Source: Lysobacter daejeonensis GH1-9
GTDB lineage: Bacteria; Pseudomonadota; Gammaproteobacteria; Xanthomonadales; Xanthomonadaceae
Assembly: GCF_000768355.1 (NCBI RefSeq)
Contig: NZ_AVPU01000013.1
Span: 26,642-90,641, forward strand
Reading direction: 5' to 3'
DNA length: 64,000 bases
In this document: positions 28,953 to 38,695 of the stretch, piece after piece
Layout of the letters: each line of letters begins with the position of its first letter
Numbering within the stretch: position 1 is the first letter of the stretch
The notes under the pieces: generated by a model
The model's input: the letters and a program-made list of their open reading frames with translations, nothing else
What the model was told of the DNA's origin: nothing
The model's database searches: none
Translations under genes and position numbers: made by a program

Positions 28953-29834
28953 ATGAGCCAAGCCCGCGTCCTCGGCATTGTCGGCCTCGCCGCCCTCGCG
29001 GTTGCCGCCGTCGCCTATGCCCAGACCACGGTCACCCCGGTCGCACCGACCGCGCAGGTGCAGACCGCCCCGCTGGACGCCAAGCCGGAGAAGACGGTGT
29101 GGGGCGATGCCAAGGCCGGTGCCGCCAAGGCTGGCACCTGCGCCGCCTGCCATGGCCTGGACGGCAACCCGACCGACCCGCAGTACCCGCGCCTGGCCGG
29201 CCAGAGCGAGCGCTACATCGCCCAGCAGCTGGCCCTGTTCAAGAGCGGCGAGCGCACCGGCGGCATGGCCGCGGTGATGAAGCCGTTCGCCGACATGCTG
29301 ACCGCGCAGGACGCCCGTGACGTCGGCGCGCACTTCGCCGCGCAGAAGTCCGGCGCCGGCATTGCCGACGACACCGTCATCGCCACCGGCCCGAATGCCG
29401 GCAAGAAGTTCTTCGAGGTGGGGCAGCAGTTGTTCCTGTCGGGCGACAACACCCGCGGCATCCCGGCATGCATGGCGTGCCACGGTCCGACCGGCTCCGG
29501 CAACCCGGGCCCGGCCTACCCGCGCATCGCCGGCCAGCAGGCCGACTACAGCAAGCGCCGCCTGGAGGAGTACCGCGCCGGTACCACCACCCAGCGCGAC
29601 CCGCACCTGTTCAACGTGATGGCCACCGTGGCCAAGCAACTGACCGACGAGGAAATCACCTCGCTGTCCAGCTACCTGCAGGGCCTGCACCCGCGCCGTG
29701 ACGACGTGGCCAGCGCCGCGCCGGCCCCGGTCGCGCTCCCCGCCGCTCCAGCCGCGACGAAGGCCCCGGCCGCCGAAGCGACCAAGGACGCCACCGAGCA
29801 GACCGACAGCAGCTCGCGCCCGCTCGGCGGCTGA
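28953..29834 (+). CDS. Dihaem cytochrome c4-type protein
   Basis: A 293-residue periplasmic c-type cytochrome. After a signal peptide (VLGIVGLAALAVAAVAYAQ) there are two class-I haem domains: CAACH at residues 63-67 and CMACH at 173-177, each with a downstream Met-type ligand region (GGMAAVMKPFADML; FNVMATVAKQLTDEEI) and a YPRLAGQ/YPRIAGQ repeat that shows internal duplication. The C-terminus is an Ala/Pro-rich tail not seen in short c4 proteins. Family members carry electrons from the bc1 complex to terminal oxidases; the aa3 oxidase locus lies 30 kb away. Good promoter and terminator make it a single-gene unit. Confidence 0.92.
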   Translation: MSQARVLGIVGLAALAVAAVAYAQTTVTPVAPTAQVQTAPLDAKPEKTVWGDAKAGAAKAGTCAACHGLDGNPTDPQYPRLAGQSERYIAQQLALFKSGERTGGMAAVMKPFADMLTAQDARDVGAHFAAQKSGAGIADDTVIATGPNAGKKFFEVGQQLFLSGDNTRGIPACMACHGPTGSGNPGPAYPRIAGQQADYSKRRLEEYRAGTTTQRDPHLFNVMATVAKQLTDEEITSLSSYLQGLHPRRDDVASAAPAPVALPAAPAATKAPAAEATKDATEQTDSSSRPLGG

Positions 29835-29880
29835 ACTTCGCACAGCGACCGCGGTCACATCCGCCAACGCTGCATTCAGG

Positions 29881-29920
29881 ACGCCGACCGCTATCCTAGC
29901 GGTCGGCGTTTCTGTTTCTG
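29881..29920 (+). terminator. Intrinsic terminator of cytochrome c4-like gene
   Basis: ACGCCGACCGCTA (29881-29893) and TAGCGGTCGGCGT (29897-29909) form a perfect 13-bp stem with a TCC loop, followed by TTCTGTTTCTG, 46 bases after the stop. Confidence 0.85.
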
Positions 29921-29981
29921 GCCGACGCACTTCATCCCCTGCCCGCGACCGCTGTGCGGGCCCAGCCATTCATACTGACCG

Positions 29982-30686
29982 ATGACGACCGCACGCCGCC
30001 TGCCGCTCCTTCCCTTCCTCGCCCTGTCCGCCGCGCTGGCGGTGCTTTCGCCGTCCGCTGCCTTGGCCGCCACTCCCGCCGCCAAGGCGAGCAGCGCCCC
30101 CGTGGCCGGCGTGGACTACGAGTTGATCGAAGGCGGCGCCGCCTACCAGCCGGTGCCGGGCAAGGTCGAGGTGGTCGAGGTGTTCGGCTACACCTGCCCG
30201 CACTGCGCGCATTTCGAACCGGCGTTCTCGGCGTGGAAGGCCCGACAGGCCAAGGACGTGAGCGTGGTGATGGTCGCCGCGCCGTTTGGTGGCCGCTGGA
30301 TGCCCTATGCCCGCGCCTTCTACACCGCCCAGCGCCTCGGCGTGGCCACGCAGACCCACGCCGCGATGTTCCGCGCGCTGCACGAGGACGGCAGCCTGCC
30401 GCTCGGCAATGCCACCGCGGAGGAAATCGCCACGTTCTATGCCGCCCGGGGCGTGGACACCGCGCGCTTCCTGGCCACCTTCAACGGCGCCGACGTCGCG
30501 GCCGACCTGCAGCGCGCCCATGAATTCATCGCGCGCAGCGGGGTGGATGGCACGCCCCAACTGGTAGTCAACGGCAAGTACCGCGTGATTGGCGGTGAGT
30601 CCAACGCCGACCGCTTGCGCATCGTCGACCGGCTGGTCGCGCAGGAGCGCGCGGCGCGACGACCGGCCACCCAGACCAAGCGCTGA
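29982..30686 (+). CDS. DsbA-like thiol:disulfide oxidoreductase, soluble periplasmic
   Basis: A 234-residue thioredoxin-fold protein. A signal peptide ends near SAALAA (residue 30). The active site is CPHC at residues 72-75 (VFGYTCPHCAHFEPAFSAW), and the cis-Pro loop reads GVDGTPQLVVNGKYRV. The helical insert typical of DsbA lies between. It would introduce disulfides into exported proteins. It is followed 94 bases later by a second, lipid-anchored DsbA-like gene with the same active site, evidently a duplicate. Confidence 0.92.
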   Translation: MTTARRLPLLPFLALSAALAVLSPSAALAATPAAKASSAPVAGVDYELIEGGAAYQPVPGKVEVVEVFGYTCPHCAHFEPAFSAWKARQAKDVSVVMVAAPFGGRWMPYARAFYTAQRLGVATQTHAAMFRALHEDGSLPLGNATAEEIATFYAARGVDTARFLATFNGADVAADLQRAHEFIARSGVDGTPQLVVNGKYRVIGGESNADRLRIVDRLVAQERAARRPATQTKR

Positions 30687-30780
30687 CCCGATCAATGACC
30701 GCGCACGCCCTCACCTGCGCGGGCTGCCCGCATAATGCGGACGACGCTCCGCTCCCTTTTTCTCCAGTGGAATCGATGCA

Positions 30781-31593
30781 ATGACTTCACGCCTGACCCT
30801 GCTCCTGTTCACCGCCCTGACCCTGGCCGCTTGCGGCAAGCAGGAAGCACCTGCACCGGCCGCCCCGGTGGCGGAAACGGCCCCGGCTGCAACGGCCACC
30901 GCTCCCGCAGCGGCTGAGACGACCGCAGCCGCCCCTACGGCCGAGGCGGCTCCCAACAACAATCCGATCGTGCCGCCGCAAGGCCCGGCGCCGGTACTGG
31001 GCACCGATTACGTGGAAATCGCCGGTGGCCAGCCGTACCAGCCGGGCACCGGCAAGATCGAGGTGGCCGAAGCCTTTGGCTACACCTGCCCGCACTGCGC
31101 GGCCTTCGAGCCCGTGGTCTCGGCATGGAAGGCCAAGTTGCCCGCCGACGTGAACTTCGTCCCCGTGGCCGCCCCCTTTGGCGGCTACTGGATCCCGTAC
31201 GCCAAGGCCTATTACACCGCCGAAGGCATGGGGTTGGTCGACAAGACCCATGAGGCGATGTTCCGCGCCCTCCACCTGGAGCGCACGCTGCCGGTCCAGG
31301 GCGTGACCGACGAGCAGATCGGCGCGTTCTACGCCAAGTACGGCGCCGACGCGAAGGCCTTCGCCAGCACCATGTCCAGCTTCGCCGTCGCCGGCAAGCT
31401 CAAGCGCGCCGAACAGTTCCTGGTGCGCAGCGGCGTGGAAGGCACGCCGAGCATCGTGGTCAACGGCAAGTACCGCATCACTGGCGGCGCGGGCTTTGAG
31501 GACCAGTTGCGCATCGCCGACCACCTGATCGCCAAGGAGCGCGCCGCTATGGCCACCCCGGCGACGGCACCGGCCACCACCCCGGGCGGCTGA
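30781..31593 (+). CDS. DsbA-like thiol:disulfide oxidoreductase, lipoprotein form
   Basis: A 270-residue paralogue of the preceding protein. It has a lipobox (LTLAACGK, Cys18) and then an Ala/Pro/Thr-rich flexible stalk to about residue 70, so it should be tethered to a membrane. The catalytic CPHC is at residues 103-106 (AFGYTCPHCAAFEPVVSAW) and the cis-Pro motif is GVEGTPSIVVNGKYRI. The tether and stalk suggest a different client set or location from the soluble copy. Its stop is 20 bases before the nuclease-like gene, which may be co-transcribed. Confidence 0.92.
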   Translation: MTSRLTLLLFTALTLAACGKQEAPAPAAPVAETAPAATATAPAAAETTAAAPTAEAAPNNNPIVPPQGPAPVLGTDYVEIAGGQPYQPGTGKIEVAEAFGYTCPHCAAFEPVVSAWKAKLPADVNFVPVAAPFGGYWIPYAKAYYTAEGMGLVDKTHEAMFRALHLERTLPVQGVTDEQIGAFYAKYGADAKAFASTMSSFAVAGKLKRAEQFLVRSGVEGTPSIVVNGKYRITGGAGFEDQLRIADHLIAKERAAMATPATAPATTPGG

Positions 31594-31613
31594 TCGGCAC
31601 GGGCCGCAACGAC

Positions 31614-32387
31614 ATGGGCACGCCTGGCAAGAAGACGCGGCGGTTGCGACTGCTCAGCGCCAACATCCAGGCGGGCTCCAGCACGCGCGGCTACCACGAC
31701 TATGTCGCCCGCAGCTGGTCGCACGTGCTGCCCGCAGGCAACAAGCGTGGCAGCCTGGACGCCATTGCGCAGCTCGCGGGCCAGTACGACATCGTCGGGT
31801 TGAACGAGAGTGACCCGGGCAGCCTGCGCTCGGGATTCACCAACCAGACGCATTACCTGGCCGAACGCGGTGGCTTCGATTACTGGAGCCACCAGCCCAA
31901 CCGCCGCGTGGGCGGCGTGGCCTCCAGCGCCAACGGCCTGCTGGCCAAGCTGGAACCGCGCGAAGTACTGGATCACAGCCTGCCGGGACGCCTGGGCGGG
32001 CGTGGCGTGCTGGTGGCGCGCTTCGGCAATGAACCGGACGCGCTGCTGGTGGCCGTCGCACACCTGTCACTGGGGGCCAGCTCGCGCGCGTCGCAGCTGT
32101 CCTTCATCGCCGAACTGTTGCACGGGCACTCCAACGCAGTGCTGATGGGCGACTTCAACTGCCCCATCGATCGGCCGGAAATGCTGCAGTTGTTCAAGCG
32201 CACGCGCCTGCAACCGCCCGACCACGACACGCCGACTTTCCCCAGCTGGAGCCCGCAGCGCGCCATCGACCACATCCTGGTCGGCGATGGCCTGCGCTGC
32301 AGCGAACCGCAAGCCTTGGCGGCGGCGTTTTCCGACCACTTGGCGCTGTCCGTCAACCTCGACGTTCCCGAACAGGCACTGGCCTGA
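31614..32387 (+). CDS. Endonuclease/exonuclease/phosphatase-fold protein
   Basis: A 257-residue EEP-superfamily metallohydrolase. Core motifs are visible: LLSANIQAG at strand 1, IVGLNESD with the metal-binding Glu, VAHLSLG, MGDFNCP (GDFN) and the C-terminal FSDHLALSV with the catalytic Asp-His. The substrate could be DNA, a phospholipid or a sugar phosphate; many bacterial relatives of this size are called simply EEP family. No signal peptide, so it is cytoplasmic. It sits 20 bases after the lipoprotein DsbA gene. Confidence 0.85.
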   Translation: MGTPGKKTRRLRLLSANIQAGSSTRGYHDYVARSWSHVLPAGNKRGSLDAIAQLAGQYDIVGLNESDPGSLRSGFTNQTHYLAERGGFDYWSHQPNRRVGGVASSANGLLAKLEPREVLDHSLPGRLGGRGVLVARFGNEPDALLVAVAHLSLGASSRASQLSFIAELLHGHSNAVLMGDFNCPIDRPEMLQLFKRTRLQPPDHDTPTFPSWSPQRAIDHILVGDGLRCSEPQALAAAFSDHLALSVNLDVPEQALA

Positions 32388-32449
32388 CCAGCGCGGCGCC
32401 GCCGCGGCCAGCGGTCGAGGCACGCCATCGAGGCGCCCATAAAGCAGAA

Positions 32450-32471
32450 CGGCCGGGGTTTCCCCCGGCCG
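32450..32471 (-). terminator. Terminator hairpin of TonB-dependent receptor 1
   Basis: CGGCCGGGG (32450-32458) and CCCCGGCCG (32463-32471) pair around a 4-base loop between the convergent genes. On the minus strand TTCTGCTTT follows the stem, so it mainly serves the receptor gene. Confidence 0.7.
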
Positions 32472-32495
32472 CTCCGCATTCACTCGCTGCGACGA

Positions 32496-35459
32496 TCAGA
32501 AGCGCAGGTCGGCACGCAGGTAGAAGTAACGGCCACCCGGGATGTCGTAGGTGGACGCGTCGTAGCCGTTGAGCGAGCACGACAGGCAGATCGGCGGATC
32601 CTTGTCGAACACGTTCTTGGCGCCCACGGCCAGCTGCAGGCCCTTCATCCAGTCGAAGCGGTAACCCACCTGCACGTCGTGGTAGGTGATCGCCTCCAGC
32701 GTGTTGGTGCCCTCGGCCGGGTTGCTGCACACCGGGAACGACACCGCGTCACCGCACTCCTCTTCCAGCTCGTCGATGTGGCGCATGGTCCACGAGGCGG
32801 TCCAGGCGTTCTTGCTCCACTCAAGCGAGGTGTTGGAAGTCCATTCGGGGATCGCGCTGTCAGTGACTTCCACGCCCACCCCGCGCGGCTGCACCTGGCC
32901 CGCGGCACCGACGGCTTCATAGCGACCGACGAAGGTGTTCTGCCAGGCCAGCTTGAAGTTGCCCAGCGCCGATTCCGGCAGGGTCCAGAACACGTCGAAG
33001 TCCCAACCGTCGGTCTTGATCGAGCCGAGGTTGGTCAGGCGGTTGTTGAAGCTGTTGATGCTGCCCACGTTGGGTGCGCGGGTAATGCCGTCGCAGTACA
33101 GCGGATCCAACGTCTCCACGCACAGATTGAGCTGGGTCTGCGCATCGATGGCCTGCACCGCGCCGTCCAGCGCGTGGCGGTAGAAGGTCAACTCGATGTC
33201 CAGGCGCTCCGACCACGACGCGTCGCTGGCGAAGGCCGGGCTGAACACCATGCCGGCGGTGAAGCTGCGCGCCGTTTCCGGCTGCAGGTCCGGGTTGCCG
33301 CCGGTGGTGACCGAGATCTGGCTGTTGGACTGGCTGGCACCGGCCGGCACTCCCAGCGCGCGGCAGTTGGCGGTGTTGCCGGTCGGGGCCGAGCCGTCCA
33401 GGCCGATCAGGCACGGGTCGTCCAACTGCAGGTCGGCGCGGCTGGCCGAGCCGTACAGCTCGCCGATCGACGGCGCGCGGAATCCCTCGGCGTAGGTCGC
33501 ACGCAGCAGCAGCTCATCGGCCACCTGCCAGCGCAGGCCGAACTTCGGCGTGAACTGGCCGCCGAAGGTCGAGTAGTCCGAGTAGCGGCCGGCCAGGCTC
33601 AGGTCCAGGCTCTTGCCGAACACGCCGTCGCGCATCAGCGGCACGTTGAACTCGACATAGGCTTCGTTGACGTCGTAATCGCCCGAGGTCGGCAACGACG
33701 GTACGCCGTTGTAGTGGCTCTCCACCACGGTGCTGCCGTCCGGACGGGTCATGGTGACGTAGTTGATCGGGTCGGGGGTGTACTCGCCCTCGTAGCGGCG
33801 ATGCTCCAGGCCCGCGGCGAACGACAGCGGGCCGGCCCACATCTCGAACAGGTCACCGGAGATGTTGGCCGTGGCCAGCTGCAGGGTCTGCTCGCTGCGG
33901 TCGCGCACAACCGGCTGGATCCACGCCAGCATTTCCGGGGTGATCGTGCCCGGGCCGCCGAAGATGTTCAGCGGCACGCAGCCCGGCGTCGTCGCGCAGG
34001 TCGCACCGGAGGTGTCGGTGTCGCCCAGTGCCAGCGCGATGTTGCGGATGTTGTACGAGCCGTAGTTGGTCTGTTCGGCTTCGTTCTTGCTGGCGGCGAC
34101 GTTGACGTCCCAGAACCAGGTCTTCTCGCCGGCGTCGAAGCTGCCTTCCATGCCCGCGGCGAAGTACTGGGTGTCCACCTGCTGCTCGAAGCGGCGCGGA
34201 CCGCCCTCGACCGGGCGACGGCCGATCAGGATCAGGTTGGAGCTGGAGTCCAGGTCGATGCCAAACGGGTTGTACATCTGCGTGGCGGGAATGAAGATGC
34301 CGTCCGCATACGGATTGCCGGTACCGGCGTCGCCGCCGAGGAAGATCGGTTCCGGCGCTGCCTGGTTGGTCGACTCGCGACGGTTGAACAGCGCCTTGGC
34401 ATAGGCGTGCACGTTGTCGTTGAAGTAGTAGCGGAACTGGCCGAACACGCCGGTGCGCTCGGACGGCGTCAACAGCATGTTGTATTCGGCGAAGTTGAAG
34501 CGGTTGGCCGTGCGGAAGCCGATGAAGTCGTTCGGGTACGACGGCGTCGGGTTGAAGCTGCTGCCGTTGGGCGTGGTGATGTTGCAGAACGGCACGTCCG
34601 GGGTGGACGGATCATCATCGAGGTCGACCGCCGGGCAGGCGCTGCTCGGCGTACCTGGCAGGAACACGAAACGGCCGTTCGGCGTGGCCGAGCTGCCGAA
34701 GGTCAGGCCGGTGCCCGGCGTCGGGTAGCGCGACTGCTCGCGGGTCTTGGAAAAGATCGGATCCTGATTGACGTAGCTGGCGCCGACGAAGAAGTTGGCG
34801 CGCTCGGTGCTGGTGCCCCACGCCACGTCGACGCTGCCCAGGTCGCCATCGCCCTCGCCGTACTGGCCGGCGTTGACGGTGACCTGGCCGCCTTCGAAGT
34901 TGCGGCGGGTGATGATGTTGACCACGCCGGCGATCGCGTCGGAGCCGTACAGCGAGGACGCGCCGTCTTCCAGCACCTCGATGCGCTCGACCAGTGCCAG
35001 CGGGATGGTGTTGAGGTCGGTTGCCGCGCCCACGCCGGAGGCGGAGGACTCGTTGACCCAACGCACGCCGTCCACCAGCACGAGCACGCGCTTGGGACCG
35101 AGGTGACGCAGGTCGACCTGCGCCGAACCGGCGCCGACGCCATCACCGTTGGGCGAGAAGCCGAAGTTGCCGGAGGAGTTGAACTTGGTGTTCAGTGCCG
35201 AGCCGGCACCGGTCAGGCTCTGCACGATGTCGCCCAGCGACGTCAGGCCGGTGCGGTCGATGTCCTCGCGCGAGAGGGTCTGCACCGGGACCTGGCTTTC
35301 GATCTCGGCCTTCTTGATGCGGGTACCGGTCACGCGGACCGAATCCAGCGTGGTCGCCTGCGACGACTCGGCTTCCTGCGCGGCGACGACGCCAGGCAGG
35401 GCAATCAGCATGGACAACTGGATGGCTTTCGCCAATGTCTTGCGGCGCAACGCTTGCAT
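32496..35459 (-). CDS. TonB-dependent outer-membrane receptor 1
   Basis: A 987-residue outer-membrane receptor. The signal peptide ([20 protein letters not shown]) is followed by a TonB-box-like stretch ([20 protein letters not shown]) and a plug domain ([51 protein letters not shown]). The remainder is a 22-strand barrel ending in the aromatic [10 protein letters not shown] typical of outer-membrane insertion. Cysteine pairs in the extracellular loops are notable. The substrate is unknown; in this family it may be peptides, glycans or siderophores. No regulator or TonB gene is adjacent. The upstream region carries helical-phased direct repeats. Confidence 0.92.
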   Translation of the reverse strand: MQALRRKTLAKAIQLSMLIALPGVVAAQEAESSQATTLDSVRVTGTRIKKAEIESQVPVQTLSREDIDRTGLTSLGDIVQSLTGAGSALNTKFNSSGNFGFSPNGDGVGAGSAQVDLRHLGPKRVLVLVDGVRWVNESSASGVGAATDLNTIPLALVERIEVLEDGASSLYGSDAIAGVVNIITRRNFEGGQVTVNAGQYGEGDGDLGSVDVAWGTSTERANFFVGASYVNQDPIFSKTREQSRYPTPGTGLTFGSSATPNGRFVFLPGTPSSACPAVDLDDDPSTPDVPFCNITTPNGSSFNPTPSYPNDFIGFRTANRFNFAEYNMLLTPSERTGVFGQFRYYFNDNVHAYAKALFNRRESTNQAAPEPIFLGGDAGTGNPYADGIFIPATQMYNPFGIDLDSSSNLILIGRRPVEGGPRRFEQQVDTQYFAAGMEGSFDAGEKTWFWDVNVAASKNEAEQTNYGSYNIRNIALALGDTDTSGATCATTPGCVPLNIFGGPGTITPEMLAWIQPVVRDRSEQTLQLATANISGDLFEMWAGPLSFAAGLEHRRYEGEYTPDPINYVTMTRPDGSTVVESHYNGVPSLPTSGDYDVNEAYVEFNVPLMRDGVFGKSLDLSLAGRYSDYSTFGGQFTPKFGLRWQVADELLLRATYAEGFRAPSIGELYGSASRADLQLDDPCLIGLDGSAPTGNTANCRALGVPAGASQSNSQISVTTGGNPDLQPETARSFTAGMVFSPAFASDASWSERLDIELTFYRHALDGAVQAIDAQTQLNLCVETLDPLYCDGITRAPNVGSINSFNNRLTNLGSIKTDGWDFDVFWTLPESALGNFKLAWQNTFVGRYEAVGAAGQVQPRGVGVEVTDSAIPEWTSNTSLEWSKNAWTASWTMRHIDELEEECGDAVSFPVCSNPAEGTNTLEAITYHDVQVGYRFDWMKGLQLAVGAKNVFDKDPPICLSCSLNGYDASTYDIPGGRYFYLRADLRF

Positions 35460-35528
35460 CGACCTCTCTCCCTAAAAGTGATGAAACAGCACAAAGCCGC
35501 CCGGCCCCTGCTCCGTGGCGTAATCGGG

Positions 35529-35547
35529 TTGTAAACAATTTGTGAAC
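35529..35547. promoter_or_regulatory. Direct repeats upstream of TonB-dependent receptor 1
   Basis: TTGTAAAC (35529-35536) and TTGTGAAC (35540-35547) are near-identical copies spaced 11 bases apart, i.e. one helical turn, about 70 bases upstream of the receptor start. This arrangement suits binding of a dimer on one DNA face; no regulator is assigned. Confidence 0.4.
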
Positions 35548-35667
35548 CCGCCACAAGCGGCAAAGGGCATCCGCCGGACGCGCACAGAGCCTGAATACCC
35601 CCCGGCAGGCGTGCAGAGAGCCCCGCAGGCCGGGCGGGAAACGGGCCTCGCCACGACAGCCGTACGA

Positions 35668-36462
35668 CTAGCCGCCCAACAGCAGGCTGCTCCCCACCAG
35701 CACCAGGAACCCTGCGAACACGCGCTTGAGCGCCTCCCCCGACAGCCGATGCGCCAGGTGCGTGCCATACGGCGCGGCAAACACCGAGGCAATGGCGACC
35801 CCTACGGCCGCCGGCAGGTACACATAGCCGACGGCATGCGCAGGCAGCGCGCCAACGGGCGCCTGCAGCGCATAGCCAGCGGCACTGGCCAGCCCGATGG
35901 CCACGCCACATGCCGAGGACGTGCCCACGGCGCGCACCGGTGCCACGCCGCGCCACACCAGCAACGGCACGGTCATGCTGCCGCCGCCGATGCCGACCAC
36001 GGCGGACACCGCGCCGATGCCAAGGCCTGCGGCGCTCATCCCCGGCCCACGCGGCGCTGGACGGGTGTGGCCATCCGCGGGCGTACGCCGCCCCAGCAGC
36101 AGCTGCGCCGCCGCCAGGAAGCAATAGCCGGCGACGAGCCAGCGCAGCCAATCCCCAGGCAGCCGCACGGCGAAACCACTGCCGATCCAGCCGCCCAGCA
36201 ACAGACCGGGCACCATCCAGCGCACGGTGGGCCACATCACGCTGCCGCGCTTGGCATGGGCGCGCGCGGACGCCGCCGCGGTGAGGACGATGCTGGCCAG
36301 CGAACTGGCCAATGCCGCGTGCATCGCGGCCTCGTGCGGCACACCCAGCAGCGGCAGCATCCATGCCAACGCGGCGACCAGCACCAGCCCGCCCCCAACG
36401 CCCAGCAATCCGGCCAGTACGCCCGCAATCGCTCCCAATCCCAGAAACGCAAACCACGCCAT
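35668..36462 (-). CDS. TauE/SafE family membrane permease
   Basis: A 264-residue integral membrane protein of the sulfite/organosulfonate exporter family, with about eight hydrophobic helices. Each half has the family's glycine-rich motif: LAGLLGVGGGLVLVAALAWM in the first and VSAVVGIGGGSMTVPLLVW in the second, revealing the internal duplication. It probably moves an anion such as sulfite or sulfoacetate across the inner membrane; substrate not deducible. The ATG at 36462 was chosen at the start of the first helix; the frame extends 15 codons upstream. It is divergent from the lytic transglycosylase gene. Confidence 0.87.
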   Translation of the reverse strand: MAWFAFLGLGAIAGVLAGLLGVGGGLVLVAALAWMLPLLGVPHEAAMHAALASSLASIVLTAAASARAHAKRGSVMWPTVRWMVPGLLLGGWIGSGFAVRLPGDWLRWLVAGYCFLAAAQLLLGRRTPADGHTRPAPRGPGMSAAGLGIGAVSAVVGIGGGSMTVPLLVWRGVAPVRAVGTSSACGVAIGLASAAGYALQAPVGALPAHAVGYVYLPAAVGVAIASVFAAPYGTHLAHRLSGEALKRVFAGFLVLVGSSLLLGG

Positions 36463-36552
36463 CGACACGCCGGTTTTCTCCTGCCTGGTCCTGCTTGGCA
36501 CACGCAATCAAACTGCGTTGCGCTGCCATCAGGATGTTCATTTTGACTCGGC

Positions 36553-36566
36553 TATAGTCCGGGTCA
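36553..36566 (+). promoter_or_regulatory. Possible -10 element giving a near-leaderless transglycosylase mRNA
   Basis: TATAGT (36553-36558) lies eight bases before the ATG at 36566, the distance expected between a -10 box and the transcription start. No Shine-Dalgarno precedes the ATG, and the -35 region is weak. The mRNA could begin at or next to the start codon. Confidence 0.35.
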
Positions 36567-38695
36567 TGCGACATAAAACGACCCCCATCGTAATCGCGTC
36601 GCTGCTGACGGCGTTCGCCACCACCGGTTGCGCACAGCCGGTTCCGGTTGATTCCGCGCCTACCGGCAGCCGCACGACCCTCCCCGGGACCGCGACGCAA
36701 GCGACCACCAACCCCGTCAACGTGGCTGGCGCTCCCGCGGCCGGGGCAAGCAACCCGCTCGCCCCGGCTCAGGCGCGGCTGGCCCGGGTGCGCGCGGCGT
36801 TGGAAGTTGCCGAGCGCGGCAGCTTCGACGCCACCGCCTACGCCGACCTGGCCAGCGATCCGCTGTGGGGCTGGATCGAGTACGCGGCGCTGCGTCGCGA
36901 GATCGACACCCTCGACCCGTCGCGCGCACAGGCCTTCCTGGAGCGCCACCGTGGCCAACCGGTGGCCGCGGCCTTCCGCGAGCTCTGGTTGGCGGCCACC
37001 GCGCGACGCGAGGACTGGCTGGCGTTCACCTCGGCGTGGGTGCCGGGGCTCAAGGGCGGGGCACTGCGCTGCGCCGATCTCAAGGCGCGCCAGGCGCTGG
37101 GCCGCGCCGACGCCGCGTGGACGGCGGAAAGCCAAACGATGTGGCGCCAGGCGGGCAACGCGTTGCCCACTGCCTGTGATGCGCCAATGGCGGTACTCGC
37201 CGCGCAGGGCAACCTGACGCCGGCCCTGCGTTGGGAACGCATCGAACGCGCCATCGCCGAGGGCGAACCGGGCGTGGTGCGCGCCGCCGCGCGCGGCCTG
37301 CCTGCGGACGAGCAGGCACTGGCCGAGGACTACGCCGCGTTCCTGGAGGCACCGCACGAACGCGCGCTCACATGGCCCAAGAACGCGCGCAGTCGCCTGG
37401 TCGCGTCATACGGCCTGGCGCGGTTGGCCAAGGACAACCCCACGGCGGCGGAAACGCAACTGGCGGCGTATGCGCCCGCGCTGGAGTTCGAAGCAGCCGA
37501 CCGCACGCGCGTGCTGTACGCGATCGCGCTGTGGTCGGTCGCATCGTACGAACCGGACTCGGCACGCCGACTCGCCGCGGTGCCGGTCGAGGCGTATGAC
37601 GACCGCCTGCACGAATGGCGCGTGCGCGAAGCGATGGCGCGCTCGGACTGGGCGGCGGCGCTGGCGGCATTGCGCCTGATGCCACCGGCGCAACGCGGCG
37701 ATTCGCGCTGGCAGTACTTCGAAGCGCGCCTGAGCGAACTCACCGGCGACCGCAAGACCGCACGCCACCTGTTCGCCGAAGCGGCGCGAAAGCCTGAGTT
37801 CCATGGCTTCCTCGCCGCCGACCGCATCAAACGGCCGTACGCGCTGTGTCCGTTGGCGCCCGACGACGATCCCGCGGTACGCGCCGCGGTGGCGCGCGAC
37901 CCGGCGTTGACGCGCGCGCTGGCGCTGTATCGGCTCGACCGCCAGGGCTGGGCGCAACGCGAATGGGACGACGCACTCACCCGTTTCAATGACACCGAGC
38001 GACGCATCGCGGTGGCCGAGGCGCAGGCCAGCGGCTGGTTCGACCGCGCGGTGTTCAACCTCGGCAAGCAGCGCGACGAACTGCGCCTGTACCACCTGCG
38101 CTTCCCGCTGCACCACGATGCCACCATCCGTCGCGAGGCCACGCGCCAGAAGATCGACCCGGCGTGGGTGGCCGCGGAAATCCGCGCCGAGAGCGTCTTC
38201 AACCCGACCGCGCGCTCGTCGGCGAATGCGATGGGCCTGATGCAGGTGATCCCGGCCACCGGCGCGGCCGTCGCCACCCGCATCGGCCTGCCGTGGACCG
38301 GACCGGCGATGCTCTACGACCCCGACACCAACATCGCCATCGGCACCGCGTACCTGCGCCAGCTGATGGACCAGTACGGTGGCCAGCCCTACTTCACCAT
38401 CGCCGGCTACAACGCCGGCCCCTCGCCGCTCGCGCGCTGGCAGGAGCAGCGCCCCGGCATGGATCCGGATTTCTGGATTGAGACGATCAGCTACAAAGAG
38501 ACGCGCGAGTACGTGGCCCGCGTGCTCGCATTCAGCGTAATCTACGACTGGCGGCTCAATGGCGATGCGGCCACCCTCAGCGACCGCCTGCGCGGCGTCA
38601 CCGACGGCAAGCGCAAACGCTTCGCCTGCCCCGAACCGGTCACTGCGCCGACGCCCGCCGCCCCACCCGGAAAGAGAACGAGAACGCGAAGATGA
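36566..38695 (+). CDS. slt: Soluble lytic murein transglycosylase (Slt70-like) lipoprotein
   Basis: A 709-residue envelope enzyme that cleaves the MurNAc-GlcNAc bond of peptidoglycan, forming 1,6-anhydro ends. The N-terminus (MRHKTTPIVIASLLTAFATT followed by GC) has a lipobox-like end. A long superhelical domain (residues 60-510) follows, then a C-terminal SLT domain with catalytic Glu542 in EIRAESVFNPTARSSANAMG, LMQVIPATG, and the YNAGPSPLARW and YKETREYVARVL segments. It overlaps the next gene by four bases (ATGA), the first of two such overlaps in a slt-NDUFA9-cca chain. Confidence 0.93.
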   Translation: MRHKTTPIVIASLLTAFATTGCAQPVPVDSAPTGSRTTLPGTATQATTNPVNVAGAPAAGASNPLAPAQARLARVRAALEVAERGSFDATAYADLASDPLWGWIEYAALRREIDTLDPSRAQAFLERHRGQPVAAAFRELWLAATARREDWLAFTSAWVPGLKGGALRCADLKARQALGRADAAWTAESQTMWRQAGNALPTACDAPMAVLAAQGNLTPALRWERIERAIAEGEPGVVRAAARGLPADEQALAEDYAAFLEAPHERALTWPKNARSRLVASYGLARLAKDNPTAAETQLAAYAPALEFEAADRTRVLYAIALWSVASYEPDSARRLAAVPVEAYDDRLHEWRVREAMARSDWAAALAALRLMPPAQRGDSRWQYFEARLSELTGDRKTARHLFAEAARKPEFHGFLAADRIKRPYALCPLAPDDDPAVRAAVARDPALTRALALYRLDRQGWAQREWDDALTRFNDTERRIAVAEAQASGWFDRAVFNLGKQRDELRLYHLRFPLHHDATIRREATRQKIDPAWVAAEIRAESVFNPTARSSANAMGLMQVIPATGAAVATRIGLPWTGPAMLYDPDTNIAIGTAYLRQLMDQYGGQPYFTIAGYNAGPSPLARWQEQRPGMDPDFWIETISYKETREYVARVLAFSVIYDWRLNGDAATLSDRLRGVTDGKRKRFACPEPVTAPTPAAPPGKRTRTRR

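Noticed and set aside
32679..35534. A 951-codon open frame on the plus strand opposite TonB-dependent receptor 1
   Set aside because: It is the antisense of a confidently recognised receptor; high GC keeps the opposite frame open. The composition (Arg, Gly, Ala, His, Val-rich, no domains) is typical of a shadow.
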